Origin: Bremia lactucae
Taxonomy: Eukaryota > Oomycota > Peronosporomycetes > Peronosporales > Peronosporaceae
Assembly (NCBI RefSeq): GCF_004359215.1
Contig: NC_090619.1
Location: forward strand, 4,830,127 to 4,860,840
DNA length: 30,714 nt
Direction of reading: 5' to 3'
Below, in pieces: positions 19,595-26,810 of this stretch. Position 1 is the first letter of the stretch; every line of letters starts with the position of its first letter. The notes beneath the pieces were generated by a model. The model had not been told where the DNA came from. It did no database searches and worked only from the letters and a program-made list of their open reading frames with translations. Both the position numbers and the translations under genes were made by a program.

Positions 19595-20762
19595 TGACTG
19601 GTCCAAGTCAACGGTATCTCAGTGGCTACTATAAAGGCCACCGGATCGCCCGGGGCCGAGTCCGTTAAACCTTTGGGCTTTAACGTGACAATTAGAGAGG
19701 TAATGTTGAGGTTGCTCGACTCGTCGGATCTCTTTGGTGCGGAGTCATCTAGTGATGACTCAGTGGCGATGATCACTTGGGAACGTTAGTATGCGTCACC
19801 GGGAACAAAGTGGTAGTGAAGGGAAGAGGGCTGCTGGTGGTGCTAGTTTGCATCACTAGGTTTGGAGTGATTTTAGGGATCGCTCCAAGGGCCAAGTTAA
19901 CGTTAACGTTAACATACCAGGAGAGGGACCGCAATACGTTGCGGTTTGCTCCTAAAATGGCCTTGGTTGCCCTCAAAGGGTAACCTTATCTGACTCATGC
20001 CCATGCTGTTTTAAGGATTTAGGTCATACCCCTGAGGAAGCATATCCCCTCAAAGATCCCCATTAAAGAACACATCTCTTACGAGATTTGTCAAGGCATT
20101 GAGAACCTCCAATCCTTTTACGAGCGTGAGAAGCGCTCGTTCTCCAATGGACCTTCTGTCGAGGAAGATGATTCTCGTCGTACTGCAGGACGAGACCCGA
20201 AACGTCCAACATCAGTTGGGGCAAGGCTCCCAACTATCATGCGAGTGTGGATACCCTCGCCCCCTTTATCTCACGTGATTCGAAAAGTTTTCAGAAAGAA
20301 AAAGCTTCCCACCACTCGAATCCGTCAATGGTTGTGGAGAAGAAGGTAAAAAAGAATCGGGTTCGCCTCGTTTGACTAACCCGAATCAACATCGTAAATT
20401 GGATGTCACCCTTCGCTATTTAAGGGTGAACATTTATCACGAGTATTCTCGTCATCCCGAGTATGCGGCGAAGGGTGGTAATGTTTCTCGCGACCAGCTG
20501 AGAAATTGTGCGCAGGTTGCGACTGATCAACTGACGAAGGAAAGGACACATCAGACCCTTCAAATTGACAGCTCATCAGAAGATCTGTTCTTTGAAGGGA
20601 AAAGTGGATCGTCTGGTTCATGAGAATCAGACTCTGTTCCGAGACCATAAGGCTTTGGTTCGGAATAATCAGGCTTTGGCGGATACCCTAGACCGTTCCG
20701 ATGTAATCCAGAATCAGAAGAAGCCTCGTACTGATGGTACGGGCGGAGACGCCCAACATTAA
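19595..20762 (+). pseudogene. Antisense coiled-coil ORF of family 3, copy 1
   Basis: Read opposite to gag-pol and placed between integrase and the end of the unit. It starts right at the end of gag-pro copy 2, sharing the junction bases GTGACTGG with copy 2 of the ORF (16070). Pieces: YEICQGIENLQSFYEREKRS near 20080-20135, HASVDTLA near 20235, NPNQHRKLDVTLRYLR at 20378-20425 and a SRDQLRNCAQVATDQLTKER helix at about 20490-20550. Last is a heptad-patterned segment, LKGKVDRLVHENQTLFRDHK then ALVRNNQALADTLDRSD (20586-20700), ending at the stop at 20762. The last segment is a convincing coiled coil, so the original product probably oligomerised. No enzyme motif is seen; family unknown to me. Confidence 0.6.
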
Positions 20763-20869
20763 ACGTAGGTTTAAATCATTAACATTAAATAAAGTATGTT
20801 TGCTCTTCCATTTTTGCTAGAGTTCTGTTTCTGTCGGTCCACGTACGAAACGGATCACTGCTTTTCTAG

Positions 20870-21085
20870 CTGGCAGGAATTCTCCTGCTGACTCGTTTTT
20901 TTTTCTTCAGTGCGACCGGTACGCACTGCGGAGCTGTCTTTCTTCTCATTAATGAGAGCATTATTGTTGTTAATATTATTGTTTTCGATGCTGAGTGTTT
21001 CAGCATCGCTCTCAGTAATACCAATATCGCTACTACTGAGTTGTCCATTTCAATGTTGATTAAATTAACATTGATATCCTTCACA
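20870..21085. repeat. Row of four inverted repeats beside the antisense ORF end
   Basis: Arms: TCTCATT/AATGAGA (20944-20957, no loop); GATGCTGA/TCAGCATC (20987-20994, 21000-21007); CTCAGTA/TACTGAG (21011-21017, 21034-21040); TCAATGTT/AACATTGA (21050-21057, 21067-21074). They follow one another between the integrase fragment and the end of the antisense ORF. This is the place where two converging transcripts would have to end. Confidence 0.8.
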
Positions 21086-21119
21086 TTTACCTTAGAGTCG
21101 ATGCGCGATGAGCAAGAAC

Positions 21120-21302
21120 TTAATTAGGCAGAGGTTGTAACGGAGCACGGAATGACGCACTGGGCTTCACCCGTTGACAAACTTCGCAAGCCGGTATGTA
21201 GTTGCGGACGAACTCATACTGGCGTGGCCAGTAGAAGTCGCGAGTTATCGTGAGATTGATCATCCTACGTCCACGATGACCACTAATTGTACATCGTGGC
21301 AC
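21120..21302 (-). pseudogene. Integrase zinc-binding domain, partial
   Basis: The minus strand reads SGHRGRRMINLTITRDFYWP then RNYIPACEVCQRVKPS: H...(H)...C-X2-C of the integrase N-terminal HHCC domain, with the usual GH.G...T......F.WP spacing. The first H is GH(R)G and the cysteines are CEVC. The frame ends at 21120 and the D,D35E catalytic core that should follow is not present before the antisense ORF, so it has been deleted. Confidence 0.85.
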
Positions 21303-21477
21303 TTGTGTGTCGCCAGCAACGGCTGTGTAATACAGTAACTCATTGCGTGCTGTGTATCGATTTGTTGAGGATCAATGCGGTTTCGACTACTTTTAAGGTT
21401 GTTGGCTCAGCCCTCTAAGGCCTTATCTTCTTGATAAGCTCTTTCACCGTCGTCGAGTAATGTTGACGACGAAACAC

Positions 21478-21882
21478 TTATGATTGCAAAGTGGCTTTAT
21501 GCTCACTGTTCACTTCCGCAGCCGGCTCAAAATCGGATCGGCGCGGAAGGGCATTAGCGAAGACGTTAAGTCGTCCTATTTTATACTCCACGGAGAAGTT
21601 ATACTCCGCGAAGAAAGACAGCCATCTCGCCATTCTTTGCGATAGTTGCGGACTGTTTAAGGCCGTGCATAAAGATGCATGGTCCATTTTTACAATAAAA
21701 GGTCTATCTCCCAAGAGACAGATCGTAAACTTAGCCAGTGCGTTTTTCATGGCGATGAGTTCCTTGTCATGCACTGGATAGTTGCGTTCAGCTGGTTGAA
21801 GCTGACGCCAACGACGCGCTCTGCGTCGTGACCCACGACCACTTATCCTTTTTTTCAACAAAGAAGAAAGATGTACTGTCAT
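21478..21882 (-). pseudogene. RNase H domain relic of family 3
   Basis: The minus strand is open for 134 codons: QLQPAERNYPVHDKELIAMK, DRPFIVKMDHASLCTALNSP, SQRMARWLSFFAEYNFSVEY and GRLNVFANALPRRSDFEP. These are the standard blocks of Gypsy RNase H; the TDHASL block reads MDHASL and the terminal ADALSRR reads ANALPRR. It follows RT and precedes integrase as expected. The upstream part with the first catalytic residues (CDASDFAIG-type block) is not intact. Confidence 0.9.
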
Positions 21883-21999
21883 TTCGGCGTAGTTGCGTGA
21901 GTATGTCCAGGTACACCGCTGAGCCGATTTTTTTTTGAATCCCTTTCAATTGAATGGCACAGGCCAATCGGTAATCGCCTCGATCATTTCCGGATCTGA

Positions 22000-22956
22000 G
22001 CGTACACCGTATTTACCCAAGAAGTGGCATTTTGCTTGCAGTGAATATACTTCTTGAGACTTGCATACAACTTGTGCTTACGCATTAGTGTAAGAACCTT
22101 GTGAACGTGGGTACGATATTCTTCAACGTCCGACTTTCCATTCATGGCTCTGCTACGTCATCAAAATAACTCGGTGCGAAATTCCGCACCGATCTCAACA
22201 GATTGATTACACATCTGTTGAATGTCGAAGGGGGATTACTTAGTCCCTATGGCATGACTAGCCACTCCATAGCATTCTGCTTGGGGTCCTTACTGCTGTG
22301 AACGGGATAGCTTGTTCACGCATAAGGATCTGATAGAATCAATCCATCAGATCCATTGATAAGAAGATAGTACCCTTTGACATACCATCAAATATTTCGT
22401 CTTTTCGTGGTACCGACGTTTGAGCCGATACCGTTGCAGCATTCAATTATTTGTATGCATGCACAATCCACCATCCTCCTGTTGCTTTACGCACACAGAA
22501 GGCCGGAGAGCTATGTGGGGGAGTTGTTTTCTTCACATGGCCCGCTGCTAAGCGTTCGGCAAATAATTTTTCGATCGCTAGTTCTTGTTCACGAGGCAAT
22601 GGTCATTGCTTCATGACTTAGTATTTCGAACCTGGAATTAGGTCGATTTCGTATCGAGTGCCTTTATCGTAAGGCAACTTGCAAGGTACTGATTCAGATA
22701 TGACATCTTTAAATTCAATTAAACCCTGATATAAAGGGTTTGTCTTCAAAGACTCCCAGGGTTTGGGACGTAAGACGTTCAATCTGAGTCTTCTCATTGA
22801 GGACACGTTCGTCCATCGATGAGATGCTGATAACCGTTCGTTTTCAGAATATATATTGCCGACCACGTAGTTGTCATCTGTGACAAGTACGCAGATCTGC
22901 TTGACTTTGCCACTACGCAGATCACGCAAGAACCATTTTGATTCAAGCGTTGACAA
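22000..22956 (-). pseudogene. pol: Reverse transcriptase relic of family 3, YFDD kept
   Basis: From 22956 the minus strand reads a pre-RT spacer, then FKDVISESVPCKLPYDKGTR and YEIDLIPGSKY (to 22618), the start of the RT domain. Further on, beyond frameshifts, come EWLVMP and NRCVINLLRSVRNFAPSYFD, with the catalytic YFDD at 22168-22157. Both aspartates remain, unlike the family 1 copy. PLLG and GDYRLACAIQLKG-type thumb remnants follow to about 21950. Several frameshifts and stops lie between 22618 and 22200. Confidence 0.85.
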
Positions 22957-23099
22957 TTAAGTTATTTCCAAAGTTAATCTCGGAGGCGCTATTAGATCAA
23001 GTAGATAAGCGCCTGCACTTGATCAATTATTTACTGAGACATTAAATGTCTCAGTTTCCTCTTTGGAACTTTTTTCCAAAGGTACCCGGGAACCTTTCA

Positions 23100-25029
23100 C
23101 CACAGGTTTCCAGTGACTTATTCCCACAGATTATTGTGGACTTATTCTCTCAAGTTTTGGGTATCCTCCCCAATTGCATCTAGCTGTGGTTGCGCTACTA
23201 CTGCGAGATCATCTACAATCGACTCTCCAGTCGATCTAGGACTTTCGCACTGTCTCTTGTAGACGTGCATTATAAACTTTCTTAGATGTTGCTTTTCAAG
23301 CAAGCATCCTTGTTTCGTATCACTCCAATTATTCGAGTGGCCGAATTTTGAACGCAGCCTGTGCTTGAGCATAGCCGTCGGGATCTCACCCCACAATGTG
23401 TTGAGTATTCACCTTGATGCTTGTGCAGTCATGCATACGACCGACTCACAAGTGAGGCCATCGCACACACTCGTAGGACATCCAGACGCTTGTGGTCGCT
23501 GCAAGACATTCATCAATTGGCAATTGATAAACAAGAGACGAATATTGTAACGGCTTGATAGTGCCAATTTATTCATGACTCGTATTTTCTGAGCCATGCT
23601 AATCCAAGGATGACATCAAATTTGTCATTTAAATCTAGTACGATGAAATCATCATCGTACTGCTTACCCTTGAACGTGTATTGGATACCAACTACATGTT
23701 TCTTTACCGTTACAGATGCGCCTGTTACTAGGGGCACTGTTTATCCTCGTTAAAGGGATATCGCGCTTAATCAATTTGAGTCTGCGATCTTCTAGCGATT
23801 GGCGTCTACTCGATTAGGGACTTATGTGGCAACTTATTTGACACTTTTATTTGCAGGGTCAAAAGGTTAACCTCATCCCCGGGGGCAGTTACACACAATG
23901 TTGGTGTGTGAGGAGCAACTTTCGTCAAAAAGCCTGCATATTGTTTTGACGTTGCTGGATCAGTAGGGCGCTCCGCACCTACTGACCCTGACCATTTTGA
24001 CGATCGGCCTCGCCGTTGAGATTTCACAACAGCGTCGGATCCACGTCCTCCACTAATCCTAGCGGGAGGTCGAACTTTTCGCTTAGTGCTTCTAGGCACT
24101 GGCTGTAGGACACTACACTCATATGCGTAGTGGCCCATTTTTGACAACGATTGCATTTTGTAATCATTCGTAACTTGAAAAATGAGGTTTCGAGGTTTCT
24201 CGCCCTCTACATAGGAGAGATCCATAAGTTCTGGACCTCAGTTTTTTTGTCGTCTCGGTGGACGATATGCACCCGACTGGACGAAAGCCCGTTTCAGGCC
24301 GAAGTCCTCCTGCTCCGCTATAAAGATCGCTTGGTCGAGCTACTCCAATTCTAGCCGGAACAGGTGTGTCTTAACAGGTCCGTCTGCAAAACCTTCAATA
24401 AACACAGCTACCGGTGTTTGTTCATCAATTAGGTGACTAACGATACAACTGACCAATTATCGAGTATATTAACATAAGCGTGAATGTCACTTGCCTTGCT
24501 TCAATCCAGGAGCTTAGCTCGAGCCCTGAATCCGACACGTGGTAGCTCTACTGTTTATCTGAGCCGGGTAATAAAGACCTAATACGATCCAAAGACTGAA
24601 GCTTGAGCCCAAGGCCCAAAATTTGGCACGTCCGGTTAATTTGCAAATGCCAGATTTTACTTTCGTTGCATCCCCACCGATACGACGAGTTTCTATGGCG
24701 TCGTCTAGTTCGACGAACCATCACAATAGGGAGACGCCTTCGACTGCCTTAAATTTAGAGATTACTATTTTAAAATTCTCGGGTCGACAAGGAAGCGTCG
24801 GCCCATTAGCAGTATCTAACTGCTGCTGTCTCAACAGCTCGATTTGTTGAGCACCCTGTTCTGTCAACACCTACGCGTGTTGAGATCCTTGCTGGTCAAG
24901 CAAGGCTACTCTCTCTTGGGCCCCGTCGAGTTCGTATTGAATGAACTCGGCTATGGCCGCATGCTGTTCATATCTGTCTAGACTGAACATCATGGCACCA
25001 ACGGCTGGCCCGCCGACGACCGAACTCAT
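23100..25029 (-). pseudogene. gag: Gag-protease relic, copy 1 of the composite element
   Basis: The proposed ATG is at 25029 (MSSVVGGPAVGAMMFSLDRY), followed by a helical EFIQYELDGAQERVALLDQQ stretch. The gag core follows with frame breaks: WFVELDDAIETRRIGGDATK, GRAKFWALG and LVSCIVT.LIDEQTPVAVFI. An open segment at 24225-23806 has MDLSYVEGEKP and the knuckle remnant SKMGHYAYECS. The first two Cys of the CCHC are lost; H and the last C remain. The protease begins KSLIE at 23808 but the D-S-G block is deleted. Spacer sequence typical before RT follows (CDGLTC, VEQ). It is the better preserved of the two gag copies, except at the protease. Confidence 0.85.
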
Positions 25030-25173
25030 TCGTTCGATCGCTCTTTATTCGAGGCCACTCAAAGGAGTAAACCCTTCACGCGTGGCGTGATAGCCTTGTT
25101 GAGGGGATGGAAAGCTTCCTCTTCTTTATCAAACATGTCCACGTTGGATGGAACGTGCGTAGGTCGTCGAACG

Positions 25174-25191
25174 GACTACGAAGTGCTACCA
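25174..25191 (-). other. Primer-binding site of family 3
   Basis: On the minus strand TGGTAGCACTTCGTAGTC follows the end of the right LTR after two bases. It is nearly the same as the family 2 site at 2051-2035 (TGGTAGCACTCGTAGTC), differing by one base. This fixes the right-hand LTR as the 5' LTR. Confidence 0.75.
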
Positions 25192-25193
25192 GG

Positions 25194-25612
25194 TTTAACG
25201 GGACAACTCTCACTAGTACTGGTAAGTACTAGATTGACCTTACAAAAGTCACAGTGAAGGTTAGGTGCCGCGAAACTTCACGTAGACATGGACACAAAGG
25301 AAGGTTTCTAAGTAGCTAAGGGTCTTTAGCTTGAAGGTCTAGACTAAGGCTTTAAAATAGAGAAAAAGTAAAGCTGTATTAATATATTTAATTTCCTACG
25401 TAACGATCTTCTATCTACTACTGAACTTATTATATAAATATTTGACTGAGTAGGGCGCCTCCTTGCGCACCGCACAATCGTGTCTTATAACGATTGGCGG
25501 GGTTGATTTAGGCTTAAATCAACCAATCAATAGAGTAAATGTCTTACAATGCGTCAATACTATACAATTTGGAAATATTGGAACTATTTAAGTGCTGTAA
25601 ATTTAAACGATG
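25194..25612 (-). repeat. 5' (right) LTR of family 3, truncated
   Basis: Aligns with 15340-15640 (AACGATCTTCTATCTACT, TAGGGCGCCTCCTTGCGC, ACAATTTGG.AATATTGGA). The LTR tip with TGTAAC...GTTACA seen at 15749 is not found here; similarity fades near 25612. Bases 25213-25232 form a perfect hairpin (CTAGTACT, loop GGTA, AGTACTAG). Confidence 0.7.
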
Positions 25613-25889
25613 CCTTTTAAGGCATGCGCTTGTCAGAAATTAATCGAATTATCGAAAGTTTTACTTACTGTGGACCACAGGCACGCAATCAAGAAAAAGA
25701 GAAAGCATCCGCACCAATGTTACTAAAGCAAAATTACAGTAGCGCTAATTAATCGCTAACAGATGCATCTGCTGCAAGGCTCCTTCGATCTTGGCTCTTG
25801 AAAGCATTATGCTTCACTTGTGGTCAATTTCTGGCTGATAATTAAAACCGGTTTCGTATTCTCTTTTGACAATGCTCGGTACCTGACTA
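25613..25889. other. Flank between composite element and effector-like remnant
   Basis: AT-rich, with no coding similarity that I can support. It may contain the worn-out C-terminal end of the effector-like pseudogene to its right. Confidence 0.4.
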
Positions 25890-26400
25890 ATCAACTCACT
25901 TTAGTGGCTTGCATTCGATACCAATCTTCATGTATCACTGCTTCCAGTGCAGCACGAAACGGATCATCTTTTGTTGACCTCGAGTACAATTGGACTAAAG
26001 TCTCCGGCGCAAGAATACTGACGTTCTTTTCAAAAGCAGCAAAATTAGTCGACGTTGATTGCGCGAAGAGCAACAATAGTTCATAAGTTGCAAGATTTTC
26101 CGCTTTTTAAATGGTCTTAAGGTTCATGATTTGATGAACTTCTCGAGTAGTAAAGCCTTGTTCCTTTCAGATCTCAACTTGCAAGTTCTTGACAAAGACC
26201 GAGTCACGTGTCAATCAGTGCTTCAAGAAGATTTGTGGTAGCTGGTCGCGACTTTGGCAGCAAATCGGCTTTCGCAAGGAGTGTCACCAGCTTCAGCTCC
26301 CCGAAAGTTGTCTTTAGTGTTTCGAGCATCTAAATGTGGCCATCTCGAAAACTATTGAAGTGTTTGTTGACATTGTTGTACCAGGTTGTGAATTTCGTGC
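25890..26400 (-). pseudogene. Degenerate WY-domain effector-like gene remnant
   Basis: WY-domain proteins are the helical-bundle effectors, often RXLR-type, that oomycetes secrete into host cells. On the minus strand, from about 26395 down: TTWYNNVNKHF, then LETLKTTFGELKLVTLLAK (about 26326-26270), then ATTNLLEALIDT. This matches the usual W...Y..N / L...YG...L..ML..AK / A..L...Q...W order of one WY repeat. A second, more worn unit follows (EVHQIMNLKT, ETLVQLYSRSTKDDPF, AALEAVIHEDWYRM; 26170-25890). Stops interrupt between the pieces. No signal peptide or RXLR motif is visible; the upstream side ends against the CYC8 gene. The call rests on pattern alone. Confidence 0.55.
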
Positions 26401-26511
26401 TCTTAATAGGATTTGACGTAACTAATTAATGACCTGTTGCTTGTCGTTCTTGAAAAATATATAATTTGCAAAATTTTCACTTTTTTAAAAGAATAGCTGA
26501 AATCCGCGAAC

Positions 26512-26770
26512 AAACTGCGTTCCATCTTATTGTAACCCAGATAAAAGCCTTCATACAAATGCTTCGATAAAGCGCAGCGTCCTGACGAGCAGACAAAGCT
26601 CTTAAAAACCTGTTCTAAATACATGATTTGCATTTTTTTCTCTTCACCGACAAGCACATCTTGATCAAAATAATTGCTTTACTCGGACAAATAAACTGCA
26701 TTCCATCTTACCGTCCCAAATAAAAGCCTCAATTCAAGTGCCAAGGTAAACGGCAGCGTCCTGACGAGCA
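26512..26770. repeat. Imperfect ~80-bp direct duplication
   Basis: 26512-26591 and 26693-26770 are similar (AAACTGC.TTCCATCTTA, ATAAAAGCCT, GCAGCGTCCTGACGAGCA), about 180 bp apart in the same orientation. They lie between the effector-like remnant and the 3' end of CYC8. They may be repeats within the old effector gene or a duplicated gene end. Confidence 0.75.
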
Positions 26771-26810
26771 TATACATCTCTTTTACAAGACCAATTCATG
26801 CAAACTTCCT

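Larger units (their letters stand above)
15335..25612 (-). mobile_element. Composite Ty3/Gypsy element (family 3) with two gag-pro modules
   Basis: LTR-type sequence at both ends (15335-15749 and 25194-25612) shares blocks such as AACGATCTTCTATCTACT, GCGCCTCCTTGCGC and AACGATTGG.GGGG. Minus-strand order from the right: LTR, primer-binding site, gag-pro copy 1 (25029-23100), RT, RNase H, integrase zinc domain (22956-21120), antisense ORF copy 1 (19595-20765). Next come gag-pro copy 2 (19560-17430) and antisense ORF copy 2 (16060-17410), then the left LTR. The second unit has no pol, and no LTR separates the units. This looks like two related elements joined by recombination, or a tandem duplication, with loss of the middle LTR and of one pol. 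All frames are broken. Confidence 0.85.

Noticed and set aside
24623..24850. 75-codon plus-strand frame
   Set aside because: It is the shadow of the gag core of copy 1, which reads on the minus strand.
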